A stretch of DNA of 64,000 nt from an uncultured Caulobacteraceae bacterium (GCA_903872075.1 CAIQJF010000046.1:25754-89753), one strand, 5' to 3'; positions 7,891 to 19,273 are shown, numbered from the stretch's first letter. Translations and numbers: made by a program. The notes: generated from the sequence alone by a model not told the origin.

Positions 7891-8694
7891 ATGAGCATGT
7901 TCAGGCTATTGGCCGCCACGGTGGCTGTGATGTCGGTCGGACTGCCCGCCGCAGCCGACGTCTATGTTGACCCGGCAGAGCACGGCGGCGGTCTCTATGA
8001 TGGCGCCCTGTTCACCGGCCAGAGCCTACCCTATCAAGTGAACATCGCCGGCCAGACCGGGACGATCAGCACGGGCGGCGCGTCGGTGACCCTGTCTGAT
8101 GATCCCACACCGGCGGTCACCGCCATGGCCATCGTGGGCGCCGGGCCGGCGCAGGAAGTCGACGCTCTCGGCTACGTCGCCTACTACTTCACCATCACCG
8201 GCCCAGTGGACGAAGCGTTCAAGGACGCGGTGATCCCGCTGCTGATTCATTCGAAAACCGACGTGTTCTCCACGGCGCCGGATACGGTCACGGCCGCCCG
8301 GACCGTCTTCTATGCGCACAACAGCTATTTCGATGCCTTCGGCGGCGCCGACGATCACGTCTCGGGTGATTCACACCACGACGCCGACATCCAATTCTTC
8401 ACCCTACCGGGCGTGCAATCGCGCCTGTTGCTGCAGGCCTGGGCTCACGTGACCAACGAAGGCGGGGCGGCGTCGGCGACCGCCTATATCGACCCCACGA
8501 TCATGATCGATCCTATATTCGCCAACACCGATCCGAACTATCTCAGCGACTTCAAGCTCACGATCAGCGACGGGATCGGCAATGGCCTCGCGGGCGGCGT
8601 ACCGGAACCCGCGAGTTGGGCGCTGATACTCAGCGGCTTCGGCGCGCTCGGCGCGGGCCTGCGGTCGCGTCGTCGCCCGGCGCTTGCCGTCTGA
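7891..8694 (+). CDS. PEP-CTERM (PEPxxWA) sorting-domain exported protein
   Basis: A 267-residue exported protein of unknown role. It has a signal peptide (MSMFRLLAATVAVMSVGLPAAAD, cleavage near 22-23) and a C-terminal sorting tail: VPEPASWALILSGFG, a hydrophobic stretch and RSRRRP. This is the PEPxxWA variant of the PEP-CTERM signal, recognised by an exosortase that moves proteins to the envelope; no exosortase is in this window. The middle is rich in Asp, Gly and Thr and looks like a beta-rich domain I do not recognise. ATG 7891 follows GGGGA at good spacing, and an upstream in-frame extension lacks a signal peptide at its start. It stands alone between converging neighbours. Confidence 0.75.
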   Translation: MSMFRLLAATVAVMSVGLPAAADVYVDPAEHGGGLYDGALFTGQSLPYQVNIAGQTGTISTGGASVTLSDDPTPAVTAMAIVGAGPAQEVDALGYVAYYFTITGPVDEAFKDAVIPLLIHSKTDVFSTAPDTVTAARTVFYAHNSYFDAFGGADDHVSGDSHHDADIQFFTLPGVQSRLLLQAWAHVTNEGGAASATAYIDPTIMIDPIFANTDPNYLSDFKLTISDGIGNGLAGGVPEPASWALILSGFGALGAGLRSRRRPALAV

Positions 8695-8716
8695 CGATCC
8701 CGGCTTCTTCACCCAA

Positions 8717-8753
8717 GAATATGCCGCCGGCCCACGGGGTCGACGGCATATTC
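8717..8753. terminator. Inverted repeat between convergent genes, possible bidirectional terminator
   Basis: GAATATGCCG (8717-8726) and CGGCATATTC (8744-8753) form a perfect 10-bp stem with a 17-nt loop. It lies in the gap between the convergent PEP-CTERM and PPK2 genes. There is no clear T-run, so it is a candidate only. Confidence 0.5.
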
Positions 8754-8800
8754 GTGTCAGGCCGGTCACCGCTCTGAGCACGCATTGGGAACGTCCGGCG

Positions 8801-9670
8801 CTATCTCGTCAGCTGAGCCCGAATGGCGAGCAATTCCGCCTGGCGCGCGTCGCTGGTTTCGGGGTACGCCATCTTGAGGCCCTCGAGCCGGTCGAGCACA
8901 ATCTGGGACACGATCAGTCGGGCATTCGGCTTGTCGTCCGCGGGAACGACGTGCCAGGGCGACTCCGCGGTGCTGGTGGCGCCGAGGCACCCCTCGTAGG
9001 CTTTCATATAGTCCTTCCAGAAGTGTCGTTCCTCGATGTCCGCGAGGCTGAATTTCCAGTTCTTGTGCGGTTCGTCGATGCGCGCCAGGAATCGCTCGCG
9101 CTGCTCATCCTTGGACATGTGCAGGAATATCTTGATGATTTGCGTCCCGTTGGCGTGCAGGTGCCTCTCCAGATCAACGATCGACCGATAGCGGTCGCGC
9201 CAGACGTGCCTGCCGGCTTCGGTCGCGCCCGGGATGCCTTCGGTTCTGAGGATTTCAGGGTGCACGCGGGCGATCAGCACCTCTTCGTAGTAGGATCGAT
9301 TGAAGATGCCGATCTTCCCGCGGGCCGGCAGTTCGAGCGTGGTGCGCCAGAGGAAGTCGTGTTCCAGTTCCGCGACGCTCGGGTGCTTGAAGCTGAAGAC
9401 CTGGCAGCCCTGCGGGTTGACCCCGGACATGACATGCCGGATGGCCCCGTCCTTGCCCGCCGCATCCATGGCCTGAAAGATCACCAGCACGGCATATCGG
9501 TCCGAGGCGTAGAGCAGCTGCTGCTGGGTGCTGAGCTGCTTCACATGGTCGTCCAGAAGCCGCCTGTAGTGAGGCTTGGATTTGTAGACGGCGTCGACCT
9601 GGGTCGGCCACTTCCCCAGGTCCACCTTCTCGCCCTCGGTCACGCGATAGTCCTGGGTATGGATTTTCAT
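8801..9670 (-). CDS. ppk2: Polyphosphate kinase 2 family protein
   Basis: A PPK2 enzyme transfers phosphate between inorganic polyphosphate and nucleotides. The roughly 289-residue product has the Walker A-like segment [16 protein letters not shown], the PQGC segment, and the Walker B/lid segment [19 protein letters not shown], then [27 protein letters not shown] in place of the DRSWYNR form points to the class II/III polyphosphate:nucleotide group rather than class I; this is from memory of the family. I place the start at ATG 9670 because GGAAGG lies 6 nt upstream. An ATG at 9676 is also possible, and a longer frame to 9799 has a low-complexity alanine run that is unlikely to be coding. Confidence 0.88.
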   Translation of the reverse strand: MKIHTQDYRVTEGEKVDLGKWPTQVDAVYKSKPHYRRLLDDHVKQLSTQQQLLYASDRYAVLVIFQAMDAAGKDGAIRHVMSGVNPQGCQVFSFKHPSVAELEHDFLWRTTLELPARGKIGIFNRSYYEEVLIARVHPEILRTEGIPGATEAGRHVWRDRYRSIVDLERHLHANGTQIIKIFLHMSKDEQRERFLARIDEPHKNWKFSLADIEERHFWKDYMKAYEGCLGATSTAESPWHVVPADDKPNARLIVSQIVLDRLEGLKMAYPETSDARQAELLAIRAQLTR

Positions 9671-9839
9671 GCTCATCCTTCCGGCGGCGGCGGCGGCGGC
9701 TGCGGCGAACCTAAGCGCGCCTCGGACGGGGGGCTTCGTCCCGCGATCCGGACTGACAGGGTAACTCACGCCGTGGGTAGGGTGTTCCCGCGCCACCATC
9801 AGTGGCGCGCGCGCCAGGCGGTTCCGGGATCGGCCGGCG

Positions 9840-10775
9840 CTAGCCGATCAGGGACACGACCTGCTCCGGGCGCTGGTCTGAATTCGCGGGCAGCTTGAAG
9901 GACAGGGTCACGCCCGCGGCTTCCTGGGCCTTGGCCGCGCGTGACATCAGCGCGCGGGAGGCGCCAAAATAGGCCCTGGGCGACATGCCCATGAAGTCGC
10001 GGAAATCACGATAGAAGTGCGCCTGGTCGAAATAATCCGGGTCGATGGCGGCCTGCAAAGGCTCTCCGACCGCGGTTCTGAACTTGCCGAGGGTGTCGAG
10101 GAAACGTTGTCGCCGGATCAGGCGCTTCGGGGGAAAACCATAGAGGCGCAGGCACAGTCGCTGGAGAGACCGCGGCGACACCCCGACTTTGGCGGCGAAC
10201 TCAACCACGTCGGCTGGACGCGCCCCCAACGACCGGTCGACAGCCGCGAGGACCGCGGAGTCCGACGTCTCTCCGGCGATCAGGTCGAGCAATATCCTGT
10301 CCAACCGCGCAACCCCGTCTGCGTCCGACGCATCGCGGGCCAATGCCAGACGTATGTCCGACGCCGGCTGGCCCAGTTCATCGCCCAGGGTGCGGACACG
10401 ATTGGCCATGGCCGCCGCGTTCTCGCGGAGGATCCGGCTCCAGCCGAGCGGGGTGAGGCCGAAGCCGACGGTGCGCCCGCCCGAGGTGGTGACCCGGGCG
10501 CATCGGTCGGTCGGTCCGAACAGCCCATCGACCTGCGGCTCCGGCCCGTAGCCGGCCATGGTGACACGCCAGTCGCCGTAAAGGGCAAAGCGGACGTTCC
10601 CCCATTCCGGATAAAGGAAGTCGTCGACGGGGCCGTTTGCCGTGACGAAGTAGTAGAAGCTCACATAGTCGCGAAGCGCCTCGGCCGGGCGGTAGACCGC
10701 CACATGCGGCGGCGTCGCGGCGACGGCGGTTGCGCGCGGGCGCGCAGGGGTCGGTCGAATACGTTGCAGAGACAC
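9840..10775 (-). CDS. AraC-family transcriptional regulator
   Basis: A 311-residue regulator. The C-terminal AraC/XylS DNA-binding domain spans about 185-275; the second helix-turn-helix ends in [23 protein letters not shown] split as [11 protein letters not shown] and MGMSPRAYF, the hallmark segment. The N-terminal part (about 25-130) is an effector domain of the kind seen in regulators of aromatic and cyclic ketone catabolism. It lies downstream of the second Baeyer-Villiger gene in the same direction, about 90 bp away and separated by a stem-loop, so it may control that gene. The effector is unknown. Confidence 0.8.
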   Translation of the reverse strand: MSLQRIRPTPARPRATAVAATPPHVAVYRPAEALRDYVSFYYFVTANGPVDDFLYPEWGNVRFALYGDWRVTMAGYGPEPQVDGLFGPTDRCARVTTSGGRTVGFGLTPLGWSRILRENAAAMANRVRTLGDELGQPASDIRLALARDASDADGVARLDRILLDLIAGETSDSAVLAAVDRSLGARPADVVEFAAKVGVSPRSLQRLCLRLYGFPPKRLIRRQRFLDTLGKFRTAVGEPLQAAIDPDYFDQAHFYRDFRDFMGMSPRAYFGASRALMSRAAKAQEAAGVTLSFKLPANSDQRPEQVVSLIG

Positions 10776-10821
10776 TTTTGGGCCGCCTGTCTGTCGCGCC
10801 CGTCAAAGCTATGGATCGAGT

Positions 10822-10852
10822 CGGCTGTCCGATTGGAAGAATCGGACAGCCG
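10822..10852 (-). terminator. Stem-loop between the Baeyer-Villiger gene and the AraC gene
   Basis: A perfect 13-bp stem, 10822-10834 against 10840-10852, with a 5-nt loop, lies 16 bp past the stop of the monooxygenase gene. It lacks a T-tract on the minus strand. It could attenuate read-through into the AraC gene or act as an operator. Confidence 0.5.
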
Positions 10853-10867
10853 GTGTGTTGTCAGCCG

Positions 10868-12685
<1,818 letters not shown>

Positions 12686-12764
12686 CGATTTCGATCCCGC
12701 TTCCTTGCGCGCCTCCCGCGCCGTTCGGGCATAGGGGCGGGCTCCCGGCCGGTCAATCGGCCGG

Positions 12765-15467
12765 CTATTTCTCGGTCAGGTTCCAGACTCCGTCCCAGTC
12801 CTCGGGTGGTGGGGCGCGGCCGAGCAGGGCGCAGCGTTTGCGATAGACCGCCGCGGGCCCATCGTTCGGGAAGAGCTTCAGGGCGGCGTCGAACGACCGG
12901 CCGGCGGCCTTGAAATCCCGGGCGCGATAGGCCGAGAGGCCCGCGGCATGGGCTTCCAGCAGGGCCGGCAGATCGGCCTCGCCGGACCGGTGACCCAGGG
13001 ATTCGAACACGGCGACGGGGTGGTCCTTGCCCTTCACCCGGATCAGGTCGATTTCGCGCAATGTGGCCGGATGCCGAAGGTCGCGCACGGTCATCTCGGA
13101 AAGCATGATCTTGGCGCCATACTGTTTGGTGGCGCCCTCGAGCCGGGAGGCGAGGTTCACCGTGTCGCCGATGACGGTGTATTCCATCCGCCGCACCGAG
13201 CCGATATTGCCGATCACCGTCGCCCCGGTGCTGAAGCCGATGCCGATATCGAGGGGCGCGTCCCCGGCGGCGGTGCGACGGACATTCAGTTCAGCCAGGC
13301 GGCGCAGCATCTCGTCCGCGGCGGCCAGGGCGTTGTCGGCGTCCGTGGGACCCACGAACGGGGCCCCGAACAGGGCCATGATCCCGTCGCCCATATATTT
13401 GTCGAGGATGCCGCCGTTCTGGAAAATGGCGTCGACCATTTCAGTGAAATATGCGTTCAGCAGGGAGACGGTCTCCCGCGGGCCGAGGGCCTCGGCGATG
13501 GAGGTGAAGCCCCGCACGTCGGAGAACATCACCGTGACCTTCTGCTCCTTGCCGCCCAGCTCCAGTTCGCCGGCCGACAGCAACTGATCGGCCACCTCCT
13601 TGGACATGTAGCGGGACATGGTGGAGCGGACGCGCTTCTCCTCGGTGATATCCTCCAGCACGAGCATGGAACCGATGCGCGCCTCGGTGGCGTCGATCAG
13701 GGGCATCGCCGTGAGGTTGACCGAGGCCTTGCCGCCGTCGCCGCGGGCGACCTCCACATCGATGGCCAGGGCGTTTTCGCCGGTCGCCTGGGTCTTGGCG
13801 AGGCTCTCGGCGATCCAGGCGTTGTCGCCGGAGAAGGCCTCGCCCGCCGCCTGGTCGATGAGACGGTCCGCGGTCAGGCCGAGCAACGCCTGGGCGGCCT
13901 CATTGGCGGTAACGATCCGCGCTGCGGAATCCAGGGTGACGATGCCATTGGACGTGCTCTTCAGGATGCTCTCGTTGTAGCTCTTCATCGAGAGCACATC
14001 GTCGAACAGCTTGGCGTTCTCCAGGCTGACGGCGATCTGGGCGGCAAAGGCCTTCAGCCGCGCCTCGTCCTTGGCGGTGAACTGGCCGCCACGCTTGTTG
14101 AGCGCCTGCGCCGCGCCGATCCGCACGCCGGCCTTGTTGGTGATCGGCACGCACAGGATGGAGCGCGTGACGAAACCGGTGCTCTGGTCGACGTCGCGGT
14201 TGAAGCGCTCGTCGGAATAGGGATCGGCGATGTTGAGGGTGCGGCCGCTGGTGAACACCGCCCCGGCGATGCCGCTGGTGGTGGGCACCCGAATCTGACG
14301 GGTTTCCAGGCCGTCTGCGTAGAGTGTGAACAGCTCGTGCGCCTTGTCGTCATAGACGAACAGGGAGGCGCGCTCCGCGTTCAGCAACTGGGTGGTGGCG
14401 GCCATGATGCGGCCGATCAGCACCTCCAGCAGCAGTTCGCCCGCGAGATCCTGGGTGACCTCGAGAATCTGTTGTTCCTCGCGCAGCGACGCAAGCATCA
14501 GGCCAAAACCGCGGTTGATGTCGGCGTATTCGTCGGTGGTGAGCACCTCGAGCTTGGCGTCGTCCAGATGGCCGCCCTCGACCCGCCGCATGGCCTCGAT
14601 CAGGCGGGCAGCCGACCGGGACACGTCGCGGGAGGTCAAGACGGCCATGGAGATGGCGCCCAGGACGCAGACCCCCACCACGCCCGCGCCCCAGACATAG
14701 AGCGCCATCATCTCGTTTTGGGGCACCACGAAGCCGTGGGCAGAGATCATCCGGTCGAACTTGTAGAGAAACGACACCGCCGAGAACATCAGCGGCAGGG
14801 AGCTCACGAAGATTGCCAGGTAGAGCAACTTGTTACGCAGGGGGACCGCGATCAGCCCGGCCTGTTGGGCGGAGGGGATCGGCGCGTTGAGGGCGCGAGA
14901 CAGCCGTTCGGCCACGGGCTCGATGGTCCGGCTCACGGCGAAATATTCGAAGATGGCGTGAGCTGGGGAGGCGAAGAGCAGGATCATCGCCGCCAGGGCC
15001 GCCACCTGCCAGATGGCGATGCCGGCCCCGAAGAAGGTGTTGACCGCGAGAATGGCGCCGCACAGCGAGGCGGTGGCCATGGGACCGTGCAGAACCGTGA
15101 CGCGCACGGCGGAATACTGCGGCAGGTTCAGCGCGCGCACCAAGGCGGCGCCGAGCGCCGCGTCGTCCGGACGCTCCCCACGGTCCAGCGCCTGTAGCAC
15201 CGGCGACAGCGGCGCGAGATGCAGGCGAATGACAAAGACATCGAGGGACGCGAAGAACGCCACCCCGAACGGCACCGCCATCCAGAACCTGATCCACTGG
15301 CGGGCGGTGAACTCCAGACCCAGCATGCCCAGAAGCAGGGTGAGAGCCGTGGCGGCGAGGGTGGCGGCCAGATAGATGCCGGTGAGGCGGATGAACAGGT
15401 GGCGCGCGGAATCGCCGCTGGCCGGGCTGGTTGCTCCCGTTTCCACGTCTGACATCAGCGCGCTCAC
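12765..15467 (-). CDS. Membrane class III adenylate/guanylate cyclase with HAMP, GAF and PAS domains
   Basis: A 900-residue signalling protein. Two hydrophobic blocks (about 25-80 and 125-175) and a pair near 212-280 give a polytopic membrane region. A HAMP-like linker follows (about 270-330), then GAF (about 340-490), PAS (about 495-610, DITEEK end) and the cyclase domain (about 640-820). Metal-binding aspartates are in MFSDVRGFT (about 650) and KYMGDGIMALFG (about 694). The purine-specifying Lys (about 690) and the Thr in TVIGDTVNLASRLE fit an adenylate cyclase of subclass IIIb. A helical, TPR-like tail (about 830-890) closes the protein. It probably makes cAMP in response to a small ligand or redox cue. 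The cyclase call is secure; the ligand is unknown. Confidence 0.88.
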   Translation of the reverse strand: MSALMSDVETGATSPASGDSARHLFIRLTGIYLAATLAATALTLLLGMLGLEFTARQWIRFWMAVPFGVAFFASLDVFVIRLHLAPLSPVLQALDRGERPDDAALGAALVRALNLPQYSAVRVTVLHGPMATASLCGAILAVNTFFGAGIAIWQVAALAAMILLFASPAHAIFEYFAVSRTIEPVAERLSRALNAPIPSAQQAGLIAVPLRNKLLYLAIFVSSLPLMFSAVSFLYKFDRMISAHGFVVPQNEMMALYVWGAGVVGVCVLGAISMAVLTSRDVSRSAARLIEAMRRVEGGHLDDAKLEVLTTDEYADINRGFGLMLASLREEQQILEVTQDLAGELLLEVLIGRIMAATTQLLNAERASLFVYDDKAHELFTLYADGLETRQIRVPTTSGIAGAVFTSGRTLNIADPYSDERFNRDVDQSTGFVTRSILCVPITNKAGVRIGAAQALNKRGGQFTAKDEARLKAFAAQIAVSLENAKLFDDVLSMKSYNESILKSTSNGIVTLDSAARIVTANEAAQALLGLTADRLIDQAAGEAFSGDNAWIAESLAKTQATGENALAIDVEVARGDGGKASVNLTAMPLIDATEARIGSMLVLEDITEEKRVRSTMSRYMSKEVADQLLSAGELELGGKEQKVTVMFSDVRGFTSIAEALGPRETVSLLNAYFTEMVDAIFQNGGILDKYMGDGIMALFGAPFVGPTDADNALAAADEMLRRLAELNVRRTAAGDAPLDIGIGFSTGATVIGNIGSVRRMEYTVIGDTVNLASRLEGATKQYGAKIMLSEMTVRDLRHPATLREIDLIRVKGKDHPVAVFESLGHRSGEADLPALLEAHAAGLSAYRARDFKAAGRSFDAALKLFPNDGPAAVYRKRCALLGRAPPPEDWDGVWNLTEK

Positions 15468-15614
15468 CCGCGGACCGGGCGCGTTTCGGCAGTCGGTCGT
15501 CGCATCTCATCCCCGCCTCTCGCGGCGCTCAGTCTACAATGCGACTGGCGTGATGCCCAGGCGAGCCACAACTGGCCGGGCGCCGCGCCCGAAAGGTCAT
15601 GCTAAGCTGGCGAA

Positions 15615-17237
15615 ATGTTGCGCCTGACCGAACTCAAATTGCCCCTCGATCATCCGCCAGACGCGCTGAGAGCGGCGGTGGTAGAACACCTCGGCGTGAG
15701 CGACGGCGATATCGTTCATCTGACGGTGGCGCGACGCGCCCATGACGCGCGCCGCAAGTCGGCGATCCTGATGGTCTATTCGGTGGACGTGACCGTCGCG
15801 GACGAGCCTGGGGTACTGGCCAGGCTGGCGGACGATCACCGAGTGCGGCCGACGCCGGACACGATCTATCGCTTCGTCGCTCAGGCCGATGGCGCGGAAC
15901 GAACCCGCCCCCTCGTGATCGGCGCGGGGCCTTGCGGCCTCTTTGCCGGGCTGATCCTGGCGGAGATGGGCTTCCGGCCGATCATCCTCGATCGCGGCAA
16001 GGTCGTGCGCGAACGCACTAAGGACACGTGGGGCCTGTGGCGGCGCGGGGTGCTCAATCCCGAATCGAACGTGCAGTTCGGGGAAGGAGGCGCGGGGACC
16101 TTCTCGGACGGAAAGCTCTACAGCCAGATCAAGGATCCAAGGTTCCTGGGTCGCAAGGTGCTCACAGAATTCGTCGCCGCCGGAGCGCCGGCGGAGATCC
16201 TCACCGAGGCCCATCCGCATATCGGCACGTTTCGCCTGGTCACCATGGTCGAGAGCCTGAGGGCCAAGATCGAAGCGCTGGGCGGTGAGTACCGGTTTCA
16301 GAGCAAGGTGGTCGATCTCGATCTCGCGCCAGCGGCGGGCGGTGGTCAGCGCGTGCGGGGCGTTGTCCTGGAGAGCGGCGAGCGGCTCGCGGCCGATCAG
16401 GTGGTCCTGGCCCTCGGCCACAGCGCGCGCGACAGCTTCGCCATGCTGCACGACCGCGGCGTCCACGTGGAGGCCAAGCCGTTCTCGATCGGCGTTCGGA
16501 TCGAACATCCGCAGTCGGTGATCGACCGGGCCCGCTTCGGGAGTCACGCGGGACACAAGGACCTCGGCGCGGCGGACTACAAGCTCTCGCACGCCTGTTC
16601 CAACGGCCGGACGGTCTACAGCTTCTGTATGTGCCCTGGCGGGACAGTTGTGGCGGCGGCCTCCGAGCCGGGCCGGGTGGTGACCAACGGCATGAGTCAG
16701 TATTCGCGCAACGAGCGCAACGCCAACGCCGCCCTGGTGGTGGACATCACCCCTGAGGTCGACTTTCCCGGAGGGGCGTTGGCGGGCGTGGCTCTGCAGC
16801 GCCACTGGGAGGAGCGGGCTTTCCGGGCCGGCGGCGAGACCTACGCCGCGCCGGGGCAGAAGCTCGGCGATTTCCTGGCCGGGCGGCCCTCCGACGAGCT
16901 GGGGCCGGTCATTCCGTCCTATCGCCCGGGCGTCCGGCCGACGGACCTCGCCGCCTGTCTACCCGACTTCGCCCTGCAGGCGATCCGTGAGGCCCTGCCG
17001 GTGTTCGGCCGGCAGATTCCCGGCTTCGATAGCCCCGATGCGGTGCTGACGGGCGTGGAGACCCGCACCTCTTCGCCGGTCCGGATCACACGTGGCGCGG
17101 ATTTCCAGAGCCTGAACACCGCCGGCCTGTTTCCGGCCGGCGAAGGCGCAGGCTACGCAGGCGGCATTCTCTCGGCCGCCGTGGACGGCATCAAGGTCGC
17201 CGAGGCCGTAGCTAAGGCGATGCAGGCGGACCGCTGA
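15615..17237 (+). CDS. FAD-dependent oxidoreductase, COG2509-type (NAD(FAD)-utilising dehydrogenase)
   Basis: A 540-residue flavoprotein. About 95 N-terminal residues form a small alpha/beta domain (LRLTELKLPLDHPPDAL). The FAD motif VIGAGPCGLFAGLILAEMG is near 100-118, followed by LNPESNVQFGEGGAGTFSDGK split as NPESNVQFGEGG and GTFSDGKLYSQ, a signature of this uncharacterised family. The conserved end TAGLFPAGEGAGYAGGILSA marks the second FAD-contact segment. The family is widespread and its physiological reaction is not established. It is divergent from the cyclase, with about 150 bp between the starts, and stands alone on the plus strand. Confidence 0.8.
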   Translation: MLRLTELKLPLDHPPDALRAAVVEHLGVSDGDIVHLTVARRAHDARRKSAILMVYSVDVTVADEPGVLARLADDHRVRPTPDTIYRFVAQADGAERTRPLVIGAGPCGLFAGLILAEMGFRPIILDRGKVVRERTKDTWGLWRRGVLNPESNVQFGEGGAGTFSDGKLYSQIKDPRFLGRKVLTEFVAAGAPAEILTEAHPHIGTFRLVTMVESLRAKIEALGGEYRFQSKVVDLDLAPAAGGGQRVRGVVLESGERLAADQVVLALGHSARDSFAMLHDRGVHVEAKPFSIGVRIEHPQSVIDRARFGSHAGHKDLGAADYKLSHACSNGRTVYSFCMCPGGTVVAAASEPGRVVTNGMSQYSRNERNANAALVVDITPEVDFPGGALAGVALQRHWEERAFRAGGETYAAPGQKLGDFLAGRPSDELGPVIPSYRPGVRPTDLAACLPDFALQAIREALPVFGRQIPGFDSPDAVLTGVETRTSSPVRITRGADFQSLNTAGLFPAGEGAGYAGGILSAAVDGIKVAEAVAKAMQADR

Positions 17238-17265
17238 CGCGACCCTGCCGATGAGGCGGGTGGCT

Positions 17266-17439
17266 TCAGCCGCTCACCAGACGGCGCGTCAGGGTGCTCA
17301 GGCCGTAGGCCGACGCTATGGCGAGAACCCACAGCAGCAGATCGAGGGCGACAATCAGCAGGTTGAGATACTTCACGCGCCCGAGGCTCGACCGAGGCCC
17401 GCGACGGAGTGGTTGTCGCGGGAATATCGCGCCCTTCAC
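17266..17439 (-). CDS. Putative small membrane protein (57 aa)
   Basis: A GTG-initiated frame of 57 codons. Residues about 22-45 give one hydrophobic helix (VKYLNLLIVALDLLLWVLAI) followed by a short basic tail ending RRLVSG. Its GTG overlaps the stop of the preceding small frame (GTGA at 17436-17439), which would allow translational coupling. There is no family match I recognise, and the Shine-Dalgarno is poor. An internal GTG would give a protein of about 36 residues holding only the helix. Confidence 0.3.
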   Translation of the reverse strand: MKGAIFPRQPLRRGPRSSLGRVKYLNLLIVALDLLLWVLAIASAYGLSTLTRRLVSG

Positions 17440-17711
17440 CGGCGTGTACCAGGGGCTGCTCGGCGGCGTTCGTCGGCTGGCGTGCTGCGAATCTCGTCGA
17501 CGGAGGCTTCGATCAGGTCGAGCAGACCCACGGGCAGTGCGTCAGGGTCAAGCGCTCCTTGGACGCCGGACGTCACCGTCGACTCGACGGGCGGGGGCGC
17601 CGTTCTGAGATGGAGCCTCTCTGCCGCGTCGGTCATCTCCATGCGGGCGAGGGCGTGATATATGCGCCGCCAGATCGGCTGCGGCGTCGGCCTGGGGCTG
17701 GCATGGAACAT
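17436..17711 (-). CDS. Hypothetical small protein (about 91 aa)
   Basis: A frame with a plausible amphipathic N-terminus (PIWRRIYHALARMEMTDAAE) and an acidic helical end (LPVGLLDLIEASVDEIRSTP). Codon third positions are mostly G or C as in real genes here. The start is uncertain: ATG 17711, a later ATG at 17642, or a longer frame from 17855 whose N-terminus is glycine-rich. It overlaps the following small membrane frame by the GTGA at 17436-17439. No function can be proposed. Confidence 0.3.
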   Translation of the reverse strand: MFHASPRPTPQPIWRRIYHALARMEMTDAAERLHLRTAPPPVESTVTSGVQGALDPDALPVGLLDLIEASVDEIRSTPADERRRAAPGTRR

Positions 17712-18133
17712 GGCGAACCGCGCCGGCTGCGGCGACGTCTCAGCCCGCGCGCGAAAGACAAGCTTCCAAACGCTCAAAATCCGGACCGCCCAAACAGGGC
17801 GGCCGCTGCCGCCGCCGCCGTTCACAGCGTCAATTCCGTTCCAGGTCGTCGCCATATATCGATGATCCCGATATATTTAGCTAAACAAATCTTGCGATCG
17901 GTCAGCAAAAAGGGCGTGGTCCACGTGATGAGCAATAGGGGGGCTGCCTAAATTCACGCGCGAGGGGCTTTCGCGCTTGAACACCACGTGGCCAACTAAA
18001 TGCGGACATAATGCATTCGCACGGTTTCAGTAACCGACGGGTAGCGACAAGGTTGCGGGCATCAGTATGGCCTGCCTATCCGGATGTATATCGTTTCGCC
18101 CACTTGGCGCGAAAATCGACATCGCGTGGCGTA
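17712..18133. other. Gene-poor, locally AT-richer interval
   Basis: No gene can be supported here. Between about 17850 and 18120 the base composition is visibly less GC-rich than elsewhere. It holds an inverted repeat ATATATCG/CGATATAT (17854-17861 and 17869-17876) and two CACGTG-containing sites (near 17920 and 17985). It may contain the control region of the small minus-strand frames, or be a remnant of inserted DNA. Confidence 0.4.
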
Positions 18134-19273
18134 TCAGCCGTAAACCGCGTCGCGCACGGCGACGGTGAACAGGCCGGCCATGCCCTCGATGGCCGTGTTC
18201 GAGACGATGACCACGGTCGTGCGATTGGCCACGTCGACAAACCAGCTGGCCCCGTAGACCCCGCCCCAGGACAGGGTTCCGGGCCCCTGGGGCGACCCGG
18301 CCGCGGCCGGGTCGAGCAGAATGCCCGCGCCGAGACTGAAGCCGTAGCCGGGGCCCATGAGGACAACGGGAAGGTCGCCGATGGCGTTGGTCGCCATGAG
18401 CGCGGCGCTCTCCGGTTTGAGGACCTTGCCGCCGCCGGTGCGGATCGTCTCCAGAAAGGTCAGGTAGTTGTCGGCGGTCCCGGCCATGCCGGCGCCGGCG
18501 GAGGGGAAGGAGGCCGGATCGAGCAGCCGGGCGGGCGCATAGCGCAACGCGCTGAAGGCGAAGGGCAGGGTGTGACGCTCGCCCATGCGCGCGGGGCCGT
18601 CCGGGCCGTCGGCGTAGGCCACGGTGAGCCGGGCCGGATCGACGATGCCGAACTCGGTGTCGGTCATGCCCAGGGGACCGGTCACCAGGCGGCGGACCAG
18701 GGTCTGAAGGCTTTCGCCGGCGGCGGCGGCCAGGGCGGCGCCCAGTACGTCGGTGGAGACCGAATAGTTCCAGGCGTCGCCGGGTGCGAAGTTCAGCGGC
18801 CAGGCGGCGATTCGAGCCAGGTTGTCATCCATGGCGACGCCTGGGACGTCGAAGCCGTTGGAGATTCCTGTGGCGTGGTAGGCGCTCTCAGGCGGCTCCA
18901 TGAAGTCGTAGGTAAGACCCGAGGTATGGGTCAGCAGCTGGCGCAGGGTGATGACGGGCTCGCTGCCGTCGGCCAGGCGCGGCCGGAAGGCCGGCAGGTG
19001 GTTCGTCACCGGGTCGTCCAGTCCGATGACGCCGGTCTCGGCCAGGGCCAGAGCGGCGGCGGAAACGATGGGTTTCGTCAGGGAGGCGAAGCGAACGATG
19101 GAATTGCGCGCCATGGGCGTGCCTTCCTCGCGGTCGGCCAGGCCGGCGGCGCGGCCATAGGCGAGTTCTCCGTCGCGGGCGACCAGAAGCTGGACCCCAA
19201 CCAGCTTGTTGTCGGCGAGGGCGGTGTCGACCACGGCGTCGAGACGCTTGGCGAGGGATGAATCGAGAGCCAT
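18134..19273 (-). CDS. Serine hydrolase of the beta-lactamase/EstB family
   Basis: A 379-residue protein with a penicillin-binding-protein fold. The nucleophile motif is SLTK in RFASLTKPIVSAA (about 63-66), followed by LLTHTSGLTYDF; the second motif is Tyr in WNYSVSTDVLG. No signal peptide is seen, which favours a cytoplasmic esterase (EstB-like) over a periplasmic beta-lactamase. It heads the minus-strand run that includes VOC, SRPBCC and transporter genes, although about 125 bp separate it from the VOC gene. Substrate is unknown. Confidence 0.8.
   Translation of the reverse strand: MALDSSLAKRLDAVVDTALADNKLVGVQLLVARDGELAYGRAAGLADREEGTPMARNSIVRFASLTKPIVSAAALALAETGVIGLDDPVTNHLPAFRPRLADGSEPVITLRQLLTHTSGLTYDFMEPPESAYHATGISNGFDVPGVAMDDNLARIAAWPLNFAPGDAWNYSVSTDVLGAALAAAAGESLQTLVRRLVTGPLGMTDTEFGIVDPARLTVAYADGPDGPARMGERHTLPFAFSALRYAPARLLDPASFPSAGAGMAGTADNYLTFLETIRTGGGKVLKPESAALMATNAIGDLPVVLMGPGYGFSLGAGILLDPAAAGSPQGPGTLSWGGVYGASWFVDVANRTTVVIVSNTAIEGMAGLFTVAVRDAVYG

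Noticed and set aside
12948..15197. A 749-codon plus-strand open frame opposite the cyclase gene
   Set aside because: Antisense frames stay open easily in very GC-rich DNA. Its product is low-complexity, rich in Gly, Ala, Asp, His and Gln, with no recognisable domain, while the minus strand encodes a full cyclase.
15013..15627. Possible small genes in the cyclase/FAD divergent region
   Set aside because: All frames are Arg and Pro-rich shadows of the cyclase N-terminus or span its promoter.
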